Shown one piece after another: positions 1 to 7,770 of a DNA stretch of 7,961 nt. Origin of the DNA: JACPSX01 sp035288405 [NCBI: bacterium] (GTDB lineage Bacteria; JACPSX01); assembly GCA_035288405.1 (NCBI GenBank), contig DATEAK010000317.1:1-7961 (forward strand), read 5' to 3'. The notes under the pieces are model-generated. The model had not been told where the DNA came from. It was given only the letters and a program-made list of their open reading frames with translations, and did not search any database. Within the stretch, counting starts at the first letter, position 1, and each line of letters begins with the position of its first letter. A program made the translations under genes and the position numbers.

Positions 1-129
1 CCAGGCGTCGCCCCCGAAGGGCCGACGAGGGAAGCACATCCTCAGAGGAAAATTGGGGGTAGGCAAGTGAACCGGCTCCGCGTCCCGCCGTCTGGAAAGA
101 GCGCCTTTCTGAGGTTGACCTTAGTCTCC
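1..129. other. Region downstream of aspS, no confident gene
   Basis: On the minus strand a short hairpin at 27-6 has arms CGTCG/CGACG and CCC/GGG around a TTCG loop, with one G-G mismatch between the two stem parts. No T-run follows inside the window, so a terminator for aspS is not proven. A minus-strand frame opens with ATG at 39-37 and runs off the edge (13 codons seen), too little to call a gene. The last 15 bases (15-1) read GGGGGCGACGCCTGG, which could be the start of an RNA gene; see findings. Confidence 0.3.
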
Positions 130-1923
130 TCAAAGCAACCGGATATGAAGCTCACGGAGCTGTCGTTCATCCACCTCGGAGGGGGCATCGGAAAGCAGAC
201 AGATCGCTTTCTGGGTCTTGGGAAACGCGATCACGTCGCGAATCGATTTGGCTCCCACCAGAATCGCAACCAACCTGTCCAGGCCAAAAGCAATGCCTCC
301 ATGAGGAGGAGTGCCGAATTCAAGGGCCTCCAAGAGAAATCCAAATTTCGACTGGGCCTCTTCCATCGTGAGCCCCAGCGCCGAGAACATGAGCTTTTGC
401 ACCTCCCGTTGGTGAATCCGGATGCTCCCGCCTCCGATCTCTTGACCGTTGAGCACCAGGTCGTAAGCTTGGGCTCGGATCTTGCCGGGGTCGGATGGGA
501 ACAAGGAAATATCCTCAGGCACGGGAGCCGTAAATGGGTGGTGCATGGCGACATGTCGACCCGACTCTTCATCGTACTCGAGCAGTGGAAAATCGGTGAT
601 CCAGGCGAGCGCTGTCTTCTCTCCATCCATCAATCCCAGGCGTTGGGCTCCCTCGAGTCGGAGACGGCCAAGCACATTCGCAACGACGCGCTTCTGGTCC
701 GCTACCAAAAGGACAAGATCGGAGGATTTCACTTTCATCCGCACTCGCAGTGCTTCCATCTCTGTAGAGCTGAGGTGTTTCCCCATGGAGGATTGGATCC
801 CGTTCTCTCCCACCTTGATCCAGACAAGTCCTGCAGCCCCCCAGCTCTTCGCTTGCTCCCCCATCAGGTCTAATTCTCGGCGAGACAGGGCCCCCAACCC
901 GGGGAGAGCGAGGGCCCGGACTTCCCCCTCCGTTTCCAAGGAAGCGCGGAAGGGAGCAAAAGAAGAAGCCGCAAAAATATCGGACGCTTCCACGAGCTCG
1001 AGCGAAAAACGCAAATCAGGTTTATCGCTCCCGTAGGAAGCCATCGCCTCGGCGTAGCGCAAGCGTGGGAAAGGGCGCTCCAGTTCTATACCTTTGACAT
1101 CCTTAAAAATCGCCGAGATCATACCCTCCATAATCTCGAAGAGAAGGTCCCGGATCGGAAAGGACATCTCAATGTCGATCTGGGTAAATTCCGGTTGCCG
1201 GTCGGCTCTTAGATCCTCATCCCGAAAGCACTTTACGATCTGGTAGTAGCGATCAAAGCCCGACACCATGAGGAGTTGTTTAAAGATCTGAGGGGATTGG
1301 GGCAAAGCGTAAAATTTGCCGGGATTCACCCGGCTGGGAACCAGGTAATCACGGGCCCCCTCCGGGGTACTTTTTGTCAAAAAGGGGGTCTCCACTTCGA
1401 CAAATCCATGTTGATCCAGGTATTGGCGAACGACCCGGCTCACCTGATGGCGGACCAGGAGGTTTTTTTGTAATGCAGGCCTCCTCAGGTCCAGGTAGCG
1501 ATACTTGAGGCGCAGGCTTTCCGACGCCTCGGTCGCCTCTTCCTCCAAAGAGAAGGGCAATGCTCTGGACTCATTGAGGATTTCCATCTGCGAAGCCCGC
1601 ACCTCCACCTCTCCTGTCCCCAAGGCAGGATTTTGGCTGCCCTCGGGGCGCTCGGCCACCCGGCCCCGGACTGCAATCACAAACTCGCTACGCAACGGTC
1701 TGGCAATTCCATGAAGTTCCGGATCGGAAGACGAATCAAAGACTACCTGAGCCAAGCCCGTCCGGTCTCGCAGATCGATGAAAATCAGGCCCCCGTGATC
1801 GCGGCGGCGATGAACCCACCCCATCACGGTGACCTCGCGTCCTACTTGCTCACGGCGCAAATCGCCGCAGTAATGGCTGCGTATCCAATCCACCTTCGGC
1901 TCAACCTCCTCCGTGCCCGGCAT
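130..1923 (-). CDS. aspS: Aspartyl-tRNA synthetase, predicted non-discriminating (Asp/Asn) type
   Basis: A 597-residue bacterial-type class IIb synthetase, normal length. The N-terminal OB-fold anticodon domain (about residues 15-115) includes [19 protein letters not shown]. Class II motif 1 surrounds [20 protein letters not shown] (177-196), motif 2 is [19 protein letters not shown] (232-250), the bacterial GAD insertion lies about 300-430, and motif 3 is GIAFGLDR (543-550), followed by RDVIAFPKT. It attaches aspartate to tRNA in the cytosol. His43 and Gly95 match the positions where non-discriminating AspRSs (e.g. Pseudomonas aeruginosa His31 and Gly83) differ from discriminating ones (Leu and Lys in E. 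coli), so it may also make Asp-tRNA-Asn for GatCAB. That specificity is an inference. The ATG at 1923 has GGAGGAG 7 bases upstream and overlaps lapB by 23 bases. It is the last gene of the run; the stop is TGA. Confidence 0.97.
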   Translation of the reverse strand: MPGTEEVEPKVDWIRSHYCGDLRREQVGREVTVMGWVHRRRDHGGLIFIDLRDRTGLAQVVFDSSSDPELHGIARPLRSEFVIAVRGRVAERPEGSQNPALGTGEVEVRASQMEILNESRALPFSLEEEATEASESLRLKYRYLDLRRPALQKNLLVRHQVSRVVRQYLDQHGFVEVETPFLTKSTPEGARDYLVPSRVNPGKFYALPQSPQIFKQLLMVSGFDRYYQIVKCFRDEDLRADRQPEFTQIDIEMSFPIRDLLFEIMEGMISAIFKDVKGIELERPFPRLRYAEAMASYGSDKPDLRFSLELVEASDIFAASSFAPFRASLETEGEVRALALPGLGALSRRELDLMGEQAKSWGAAGLVWIKVGENGIQSSMGKHLSSTEMEALRVRMKVKSSDLVLLVADQKRVVANVLGRLRLEGAQRLGLMDGEKTALAWITDFPLLEYDEESGRHVAMHHPFTAPVPEDISLFPSDPGKIRAQAYDLVLNGQEIGGGSIRIHQREVQKLMFSALGLTMEEAQSKFGFLLEALEFGTPPHGGIAFGLDRLVAILVGAKSIRDVIAFPKTQKAICLLSDAPSEVDERQLRELHIRLL

Positions 1924-3139
1924 CCCTCAACTCCTCCGCACTGTCATGATCGAGAACCTTTACCGAGTCCCAATGTCCGCACTGGGGGCATTTCCAGAAT
2001 ACGACCAGAGACCGATAGCTACATTGGCTGCAGCCGAAGTGCTTCTCCTGAGCGCTTAAAACTTCCAACATCCGGGCCACCTCTTCACTTGCCTCCCGGA
2101 ACCTGCGGTCCTCCAGATAGGTCTGATGCAGGATTCTGTAGGCCTCTACCAGGGTGGGATGCCGGTTCAACACTTCCCGAAATTCTCTCACAGCTTCATC
2201 GTACATTTCCTTTTTCTGATAGAGGCGAGCCAGGGCCAGGCGGGTTCGATAATCTCCGGGGTGCCGGCGAAGATGATCCAGATATTTTTCCCCCATATGA
2301 TCGTAGCGACCCAATTCGAAGTAAGCCTTCTCCATACGCTCGAAAGCCAAGAACATGAAACTCGGATCTGCTTCTTTGACATCTTCCCAGGCCTGGATCG
2401 CTTTCTCGTTCTTGCCCTGACGCTCCAGTGCATCCCCGAACAGAAGGCGAGCCTCCACACATTTCTTATCCAGTGCGATGGCGGTTTTGAAAGAGCGCAG
2501 GGCTTCCTTGAGTTTTCCCTCTCCCAGATAGACTTTCCCCTCTTCAATCTTCAAATGGGAGAGCACCTTGCCGTTGCCGTCTCCCCTCATCTTATACAAC
2601 TTCTTCTGTATCTCGTAGGCGGTCTTCCAGTCACCGGTTTCCTGGTAGAGACCGAGCATGGACTGATACACTTCTCGGTTGCTGGGATCAAGGGATGAAG
2701 CGCGCTGCAGAATTGAGAGGGACCGTTCCCGGTATCCCAGCGTCTGGCAATCATTGGCCAACTCCAGGAGGGCTTTTACTTTTACCCCTAGGGGAATCTC
2801 CGGGCGCACCGTCAGGCCCTCGTGAATTCTCAAGGCCCTCTCCACTTCCCCCTTGGACCTATAAAGCTGCCCTAGGCGCACGTAAATATCGGTGTTCTCG
2901 GGGTTCAACCGGGCAACCAGAGAAAACTCCCGGATGGCCTGATCAATCTTCCCTTCGGAAACGTAGTCCAGCCCGCGGCGGTAGGCTTCGAGCTCCGCCT
3001 CCCGGATTGGCTGACTGCGGTTGACCGACCAGATCTTGGGGCTGCGAACTCTCCAGCCCCCCACAAGGATCCCCAGCAGCAAGGCGGCCAGCCCCACCAG
3101 TAACAACGTATTGAGGGTATAAAGGGGAATGTCGTTCAC
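1901..3139 (-). CDS. lapB: LapB-like TPR protein with C-terminal rubredoxin-type metal site (YciM family)
   Basis: A 412-residue protein close to the LapB length. One N-terminal membrane anchor (about residues 8-28) is followed by a basic linker and a series of TPR helices (about 50-360; for example 67-79 [13 protein letters not shown] and 314-328 [15 protein letters not shown]). The end carries two CxxC knuckles, C370-x2-C373 and C384-x2-C387, in CSQCSYRS and KCPQCGHW, which form a rubredoxin-like metal site. This three-part layout is diagnostic of LapB/YciM. In E. coli LapB works with FtsH to control LpxC degradation and hence LPS synthesis, and needs both the anchor and the metal site. The start is GTG at 3139, overlapping the lapA stop by four bases with only a weak Shine-Dalgarno. 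The last eight codons overlap the beginning of aspS. No LPS biosynthesis gene is in the window, so the LPS role is inferred from the family. Confidence 0.92.
   Translation of the reverse strand: MNDIPLYTLNTLLLVGLAALLLGILVGGWRVRSPKIWSVNRSQPIREAELEAYRRGLDYVSEGKIDQAIREFSLVARLNPENTDIYVRLGQLYRSKGEVERALRIHEGLTVRPEIPLGVKVKALLELANDCQTLGYRERSLSILQRASSLDPSNREVYQSMLGLYQETGDWKTAYEIQKKLYKMRGDGNGKVLSHLKIEEGKVYLGEGKLKEALRSFKTAIALDKKCVEARLLFGDALERQGKNEKAIQAWEDVKEADPSFMFLAFERMEKAYFELGRYDHMGEKYLDHLRRHPGDYRTRLALARLYQKKEMYDEAVREFREVLNRHPTLVEAYRILHQTYLEDRRFREASEEVARMLEVLSAQEKHFGCSQCSYRSLVVFWKCPQCGHWDSVKVLDHDSAEELRDAGHGGG
1931..1937 (-). promoter_or_regulatory. Ribosome binding site of aspS inside lapB
   Basis: GGAGGAG on the minus strand lies 7 bases before the ATG at 1923, an optimal spacing that fixes the aspS start. 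The site is made of lapB codons for Glu-Glu near its C-terminus, so aspS initiation occurs within the end of the lapB reading frame. Confidence 0.7.
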
Positions 3140-3522
3140 GGTTGGAATCTCGCTGGGACTTCCGTTGGGAATTCCTTGGTCGAAGGTTTTGTCCGACCTT
3201 CCCCAAGAACCTCTCCTTTTTCAGAAAACTCGGAAGTCAGAGGGAGGTTCCGCAGAGAATAAAGCTCTTCTTCCATGCGGCGCATCTTTCTTTCCAGGGA
3301 ACGGATCGTGTACCGGAGTCGCAGCTGTTCCCCGACGGCGAACAGGAGGGAGACCAGTGCCCCCATGACCAGGGAGCCGAAGATGACAAGAAACAGAGGT
3401 ATGGGGACGGATTCCAGACCGAAATAATAATGGAGAATCACATCTTCCCCATTTCTCACGGCGAAGCTTGCCACAATAGCCAGCACCAGAAGGAAAACCA
3501 TAAATTTGACGATGGACAGCAT
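3136..3522 (-). CDS. lapA: LapA-domain inner-membrane protein (YciS-like)
   Basis: A 128-residue protein. Two membrane helices (about residues 4-22 and 41-63) flank a short loop containing the NGEDVILHYYFG stretch typical of LapA. A basic coiled-coil-like segment follows (about 66-93, RYTIRSLERKMRRMEEEL), and then a polar tail ending at residue 128, somewhat longer than the roughly 100-residue E. coli protein. In E. coli LapA is encoded with LapB and associates with it in control of LPS assembly. The ATG at 3522 has GGGAG a few bases upstream. The stop TGA shares four bases (GTGA) with the lapB GTG start, so the two are very likely translationally coupled. Sequence similarity in this family is low, so the call rests on topology, the loop motif and adjacency to lapB. 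Confidence 0.85.
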   Translation of the reverse strand: MLSIVKFMVFLLVLAIVASFAVRNGEDVILHYYFGLESVPIPLFLVIFGSLVMGALVSLLFAVGEQLRLRYTIRSLERKMRRMEEELYSLRNLPLTSEFSEKGEVLGEGRTKPSTKEFPTEVPARFQP

Positions 3523-3546
3523 AGGATTCTCCCGTGTCCGGTTCTT

Positions 3547-4032
3547 CTAGCTCATTTCAAGAAAAAAAGGAGCCAGAACTGCAAACGTGTTTTCAATCAT
3601 CTGAGGGATCACCCGGGTCTCGGCCACGGAAGTCATGAAATTGGTGTCACCCAACCAGCGCGGCAGAATGTGGATATGAACGTGATCGGCGATCCCGGCC
3701 CCTGCAACCTCACCAATGTTGATCCCCACATTGAATCCCTGCGGACTGAATGCCTTTCGCAGCCGCTCTATGCTCTTGCCGGTAAGCTCCATCAGCTCAA
3801 CCTTCTCCTGGCGTTCCAGCCGAGAAATACAATCCACGTGCGAGTAGGGCGCCACCATGAGATGGCCGTTGTTGTAGGGGTACGCATTCAACACGACGAA
3901 GGCCTTCTCTCCCCGGTACAACACACCGTTTTTCTGATCCTCCCTGGCAGCTGCGATTTTACAGAGAACGCAACCCTCAGATTTTTCTTCCACAATATAC
4001 GCCATCCGCCACGGTGCCCACAACCTCTTCAC
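3547..4032 (-). CDS. HIT-family protein, probable dinucleoside polyphosphate hydrolase/phosphorylase
   Basis: A 161-residue protein with the histidine triad HVHIHIL (H117, H119, H121), which supplies the nucleophile for attack on the nucleotide alpha-phosphate. Upstream are NNGHLMVAP (54-62) and the CVLC pair (C21, C24), a probable structural zinc site together with histidines. The N-terminus LWAPWRMAYI is characteristic of the bacterial branch related to Ap4A phosphorylase/hydrolase rather than the short HinT branch. The likely substrate is therefore Ap4A or a related nucleotide, though HIT substrates are hard to predict. The start codon is GTG at 4032, with GAGG 7 bases upstream. It sits 23 bases after ybeY and 24 before lapA. 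The same run ends with aspS; aminoacyl-tRNA synthetases produce Ap4A as a by-product, so a link is possible but only inferred. Confidence 0.92.
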   Translation of the reverse strand: MKRLWAPWRMAYIVEEKSEGCVLCKIAAAREDQKNGVLYRGEKAFVVLNAYPYNNGHLMVAPYSHVDCISRLERQEKVELMELTGKSIERLRKAFSPQGFNVGINIGEVAGAGIADHVHIHILPRWLGDTNFMTSVAETRVIPQMIENTFAVLAPFFLEMS

Positions 4033-4055
4033 AACCCACCCTCACCGCAGTACGA

Positions 4056-4496
4056 CTACACGCCGGAAAGGATCCCGAGCAACTCCCGCTCCCGCTGGCG
4101 CATTTCCCGGCGCCGCCGCTCCGACCCTACATGATCGTACCCGAGAAGGTGAAGCACCCCGTGGATCAAAAGAACGTCGACCTCTTTCTCCACAGTATGC
4201 TTCCTGCTCCTGGCCTGCCGTCCGGCTGCATCCGCGCAAATGACCACATCCCCCAACAGGAAAGGGTTAATCCCGGAGTCCGGCCCTTCCTGCATGGGGA
4301 AGGACAGCACGTCCGTCGTGCGGTCCAGGCTTCGAAACCTTCGGTTCAACTCCCTCATGCTCTGATCATCGACGAACAAAACGCTCAGTTCCCTATCCGG
4401 ACATGCCAAGGCGTCTAATAATCTCCCCAGCTTGATCCTTATCCTCCGCCGATCGATCTTCACTTTCTTTTGCCGGTTTTCGACCTGCAGTACCAT
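4056..4496 (-). CDS. ybeY: YbeY, single-strand endoribonuclease / rRNA maturation factor
   Basis: The zinc-binding motif HGVLHLLGYDH (H-x3-H-x5-H; H112, H116 and H122 counted from the ATG at 4496) identifies YbeY. Other family marks are ELSVLFVDD, TTDVLSFPM and LGDVVICAD. YbeY is a metal-dependent RNase needed for 16S rRNA 3'-end processing and ribosome quality control. I chose the ATG at 4496 because it puts ENRQKKVKID right after the start, as I recall for homologues, and gives 146 residues; its own Shine-Dalgarno is poor. A GTG at 4520 (154 residues) has GGAGGAG at 4537-4531, 10 bases upstream, and is a real alternative. Either start lies inside pgpH, overlapping its 3' end by 104 or 128 bases, which suggests translational coupling. 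The stop is 23 bases before the HIT gene. Pairing with phoH in the same operon is the classical context. Confidence 0.94.
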   Translation of the reverse strand: MVLQVENRQKKVKIDRRRIRIKLGRLLDALACPDRELSVLFVDDQSMRELNRRFRSLDRTTDVLSFPMQEGPDSGINPFLLGDVVICADAAGRQARSRKHTVEKEVDVLLIHGVLHLLGYDHVGSERRRREMRQRERELLGILSGV

Positions 4497-6759
4497 TTCC
4501 GTTGTACCGTTCTTCCTCACCGGAAGTCCGCTCCTCCGTTTCCGGATAACTGAGGCGCTGGTGGAAGATTCCCGTCAGGATCCTCAGAAAGCTTTTCGTG
4601 ATCAGATGAAGATCCCGAAGCGTAAGGTCACACTCATCCAGCTGGCCGTCAATGAAGCGGCTGTTCACAATCCTCTGGACAAGACCCTGAATCCGAGCAG
4701 GAGTCGGATCTACTAAGGCCCGGGAAGCCGCCTCGACCGGATCCGCCAGAAGCACAATGGCGGCCTCTTTGCTTTGGGGCTTCGGACCCGGGTAGCGGTA
4801 ATCTTCCTCCTTCACCAGACCGTGCTCGGGATCCTCTTTCTCCTTGGCCTTGTTGTAAAAGTAGCTGATCAAGCTGGTCCCGTGGTGCTGCGGGATCATA
4901 TCAATAATCTTCTGAGGCAACTTGCTGTGGCGCGCCATTTCGATCCCCTCTTTGACGTGGGAGATCAAAACGAGGCTGCTCATGCTCGGAGAGAGTTTGT
5001 CGTGCTTGTTCTTGACCCCCGCCTGGTTCTCAACGAAATACTCCGGCCGATTCGCCTTACCGATGTCGTGGAAATAGGAACCCACTCGTGCCAACAGTGC
5101 ATTGGCTCCAATGGCCGAAGCCGCCTCTTCGGCAAGGTTCCCGACGAGGATGCTATGATGGTAAGTACCCGGCGCCTGAACGACAAGCCGACGCAGCAAA
5201 GGGTGGTTTAGATCGGCAAGCTCGAGCAGCTTGATATCGCTGGTCACTCCAAATACGGACTCTACAATCGGCAAGGCCCCCGAGACCACCATGGCCGCCA
5301 ACACTCCTCCGAGGAATCCCATGATGATCTCAAAGAACCCTTTGACCGACCACAACTCGCCGGAGATGAGATTGAGGGCCACAATGGTGACGATGTTGGC
5401 CAACCCCACCAGCAATCCGGTCTCGGTAATCGCGGATCGTTTCTTGTATTCCCCCACCCGGCTGGTGGCCACCAATCCGCCGATAAGGGCCACCAGAGGA
5501 TAGGACCACCCTTCCCTCATCATAATTCCGATGAGAAGCGCCGAGATCAGGGAGTAAACCACCCCGACATCGGCTGAAAACAAAATAACGATCACCATGG
5601 CTCCGGCCGTGTAGGGAAATGCATAAAAATAGGAAGACGTCTCGATGTAGCTAACGCTTCGGGCCAAGGCACCCGCCATAAGCAGCGACATCTTTACCAG
5701 GGCCAGATTGCCCACCAGGATCACGCTCAAGAGTACGAGGGTGGAAAAATGAGCCGCCAGCTTGGGCTTGAACTTTTCTATATAGCGCCAGATGATGTAA
5801 ATCAGCAGTATGATCAGGATATTCAAGCCGATCACGCCGTATATCCCCTGCCCTTTCCTGCGCAGGGAATTCAGAGCGTTCAACTTACTGACTTGCTCCG
5901 CGCTGATTTTCTCGCCCTCCCGGACGATCATTTCTCCCTTTTGCACCTGCATGTAGACAGGTTTTACCGCCTGATAGGCGGCTGCCTTTCTCTGTTCGGT
6001 CTCGCGACGGTTCAAGGAAACGTTGGGCTCAATGACCGCCGCCGCAACGTCCGCGACGGCCGGTCCGAGATAGCGCTCACCTGCGGGAACGACGCCCCGC
6101 AGCCCCCGTTCTATTGCATTGCGCAGCCGGCTCATTTCGAGCAGAGCAGTTGGATCTGCCATCACGCTTTCCGTGTTCGCAGAGACCTCCTGCAGGACGA
6201 TTCCCTTCTGCCGGTCCGCCTCGGTGATTTCTCCTGCCGTCGTCACTCCTTGCCCCATGATCCGTTGCACAAGGACGGCGCTCAGCTCTCCAATCCTGGG
6301 ATTGAACCCCTGCTTCCGCAGCAAAGTACGGGTCTCCACGGGAAGGGAAACTCCCAGGGCATCCTCAAATTCGCGGAAGCCCCCACGTCCCCGCTTGGCG
6401 GCCGAGAAGGCGACCTTCAGGCCTTCCCGGATATCCGGGGCCAGCGTAGTATCAAAGTCGTAAACGGATTGAACGTTGCGCATGGCTTCGAGTCTGCGCT
6501 TCACTGTCGATGTCCCGTCTTCTACCAGAAAATTCTCCGGAGCTTTGAAGTCCCTGGGCGCGATGTCCCCCACACGCAGAGGAGTCGAGGGAAGCTCGAT
6601 GGTCGGAGCCAAAAGAAACGTCAGGACCAGGACGGTTCCTAAGCCCAAAAGCCAGCGGACCATCTGGTTCTTGTTCATCCAGAAAGCAGGAGTTATGGCG
6701 GAAGACAGCATCCTCTTGGTAACGCTGGACATATTACGTAAGTTCTTTGCCGCTCCCAT
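4393..6759 (-). CDS. pgpH: 7TM-HD membrane protein, probable cyclic-di-AMP phosphodiesterase (PgpH/YqfF family)
   Basis: A 788-residue membrane protein with the full PgpH layout. A short basic N-terminus is followed by TM1 (about 35-51), a large extracytoplasmic 7TMR-HDED-like domain (about 52-304), and a membrane bundle from about residue 306 to 500, starting with the very hydrophobic segment 306-325. The cytosolic HD domain (about 520-735) has candidate metal ligands H534/H535, the HD pair H564-D565 in YFHDIGK, H601, H625-H626 in QHHGT, and D673 in LADPVEAASRAL, so catalysis should be intact. Characterised members hydrolyse cyclic-di-AMP to pApA. The hydrophilic tail (about 739-788, rich in E, K, D and R) lies beyond the HD core, and its last 34 or so codons overlap the start of ybeY in another frame. 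The ATG at 6759 has only a weak upstream GGGA; Met10, Met18 and Met28 are also in front of TM1, so the start is uncertain by up to 27 residues. Confidence 0.93.
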   Translation of the reverse strand: MGAAKNLRNMSSVTKRMLSSAITPAFWMNKNQMVRWLLGLGTVLVLTFLLAPTIELPSTPLRVGDIAPRDFKAPENFLVEDGTSTVKRRLEAMRNVQSVYDFDTTLAPDIREGLKVAFSAAKRGRGGFREFEDALGVSLPVETRTLLRKQGFNPRIGELSAVLVQRIMGQGVTTAGEITEADRQKGIVLQEVSANTESVMADPTALLEMSRLRNAIERGLRGVVPAGERYLGPAVADVAAAVIEPNVSLNRRETEQRKAAAYQAVKPVYMQVQKGEMIVREGEKISAEQVSKLNALNSLRRKGQGIYGVIGLNILIILLIYIIWRYIEKFKPKLAAHFSTLVLLSVILVGNLALVKMSLLMAGALARSVSYIETSSYFYAFPYTAGAMVIVILFSADVGVVYSLISALLIGIMMREGWSYPLVALIGGLVATSRVGEYKKRSAITETGLLVGLANIVTIVALNLISGELWSVKGFFEIIMGFLGGVLAAMVVSGALPIVESVFGVTSDIKLLELADLNHPLLRRLVVQAPGTYHHSILVGNLAEEAASAIGANALLARVGSYFHDIGKANRPEYFVENQAGVKNKHDKLSPSMSSLVLISHVKEGIEMARHSKLPQKIIDMIPQHHGTSLISYFYNKAKEKEDPEHGLVKEEDYRYPGPKPQSKEAAIVLLADPVEAASRALVDPTPARIQGLVQRIVNSRFIDGQLDECDLTLRDLHLITKSFLRILTGIFHQRLSYPETEERTSGEEERYNGNGTAGRKPAKESEDRSAEDKDQAGEIIRRLGMSG

Positions 6760-6785
6760 CCTTCGTTTCCCGCTTCGGAGGAATT

Positions 6786-7766
6786 CTACCCCTCAACCGA
6801 GCCGCTGCTCCGTTTTTGGCCATTGTAAGCCCGGATGATTTCCTGAACCAGAGGATGACGCACCACATCCCGCTCCGAAAAGTACATGAAGCTTAAGCCC
6901 GGAATATGTTTGAGGAGAGTTTGGGCCTCGATCAGCCCAGAGAGTTTCCCGGCCGGCAGATCGACCTGGGTGATGTCTCCGGTAATGACAGCCTTGGAAT
7001 TGAACCCCAGGCGGGTGAGAAACATCTTCATCTGCTCGGAAGTGGTATTCTGAGCTTCATCGAGAATGACAAAAGAATCGTTCAGCGTGCGCCCGCGCAT
7101 GAAGGCCAGAGGGGCAATTTCGATCGTCCCTCGTTCGATGAGTTTCTGGGCCCGCTCATAGTCCATCATGTCGTAGAGGGCGTCGTAGAGCGGCCGCAGG
7201 TAGGGCAAAACCTTCTCGTAGAGATCTCCCGGTAGATATCCCAATCTCTCTCCGGCCTCCACCGCCGGGCGGGCAAGAATAATGCGGCTAAACTCCTTGC
7301 GGGCCAGGCCCGATACGGCCATGGCCATGGCAAGATAGGTTTTTCCGGTTCCTGCCGGTCCGATCCCAAAAACGATATCGTACTCACGGATGGCTCGGAT
7401 GTAGTCCCTTTGGCCGGGGCCCTTGGGAGTCACATAACGACCTCGTGAGGGAACCTCGATCCGTTCGCTTAGAATGCTGGGAATTTCGTTCTGACGACCC
7501 TCCGCAGCCAGGCGAATGAAAAAATGGAGGTCGTTCTTTTCCAGGGGGTGGCCTGCATCTAGGATCTTGCCAAGCTGGTCGAGGAGACTCTCAACCTGCT
7601 CCACATCGCGTTGGCTGCCGTGAATCGCCAGGTGATGCTCACGAGCCGTGATCCTCACTGAAAACGCCTTTTCCAAAATCTTAAGGGACTCATCCTGAAT
7701 CCCATAGAGTCCCTGGATATCCTTACCTTCCAAGAAATCAACCTGTTTTGTGACCATTCCCCCCAA
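6786..7766 (-). CDS. phoH: PhoH-family ATPase (YbeZ/PhoH)
   Basis: A 326-residue protein, the normal length for the family. An N-terminal region of about 110 residues resembles the KH-like nucleic-acid-binding segment seen in many PhoH proteins. The P-loop domain follows. The Walker A motif GPAGTGKT is at residues 136-143, Walker B SFVILDE at 231-237, then the family signatures DEAQN and ITGDITQVDLP (about 261-271). PhoH/YbeZ proteins are cytosolic NTPases linked to RNA metabolism; E. coli YbeZ works with YbeY, whose gene lies two positions downstream here. The annotated start is TTG at 7766, 4 bases after AAGGAGG; ATG at 7757 (MVTKQVDF) is the alternative. It is the first gene of the run, 26 bases ahead of the 7TM-HD gene, and has a promoter candidate just upstream. 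The family call is secure; the exact substrate is not known from sequence. Confidence 0.95.
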   Translation of the reverse strand: MGGMVTKQVDFLEGKDIQGLYGIQDESLKILEKAFSVRITAREHHLAIHGSQRDVEQVESLLDQLGKILDAGHPLEKNDLHFFIRLAAEGRQNEIPSILSERIEVPSRGRYVTPKGPGQRDYIRAIREYDIVFGIGPAGTGKTYLAMAMAVSGLARKEFSRIILARPAVEAGERLGYLPGDLYEKVLPYLRPLYDALYDMMDYERAQKLIERGTIEIAPLAFMRGRTLNDSFVILDEAQNTTSEQMKMFLTRLGFNSKAVITGDITQVDLPAGKLSGLIEAQTLLKHIPGLSFMYFSERDVVRHPLVQEIIRAYNGQKRSSGSVEG

Positions 7767-7770
7767 AGGG

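Noticed and set aside
1-39. Minus-strand ATG at 39-37 opening a frame that leaves the window
   Set aside because: Only 13 codons are visible, there is no well-spaced ribosome binding site, and the peptide matches nothing I recognise.
1-60. Possible 6S RNA start, from a TCCTCTGAGGATG stretch on the minus strand resembling the E. coli 6S 5' end
   Set aside because: The resemblance is about a dozen bases, the stretch is largely a self-palindrome, and the following bases do not match the 6S internal loop pattern.
40-114. A 7-base inverted repeat (40-46 with 108-114) downstream of aspS
   Set aside because: The arms are short with a 61-base loop and do not extend; a match like this is expected by chance in a 130-base stretch.
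67-873. A 268-codon open frame on the plus strand
   Set aside because: It is antisense to the catalytic end of aspS, where motif 3 and other conserved residues are read on the minus strand; the plus-strand product looks like no known family.
1633-2358. A 241-codon open frame on the plus strand
   Set aside because: It crosses the lapB/aspS junction antisense to both and is proline- and arginine-rich in the manner of a shadow frame.
3142-4134. A 330-codon open frame on the plus strand
   Set aside because: It runs antisense across lapA, the HIT gene and the end of ybeY, has no recognisable domain, and the minus-strand genes there have clear family motifs.
5749-6642. A 297-codon open frame on the plus strand
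   Set aside because: It is antisense to the extracytoplasmic and first membrane parts of the 7TM-HD gene, has no recognisable domain, and is a composition shadow.
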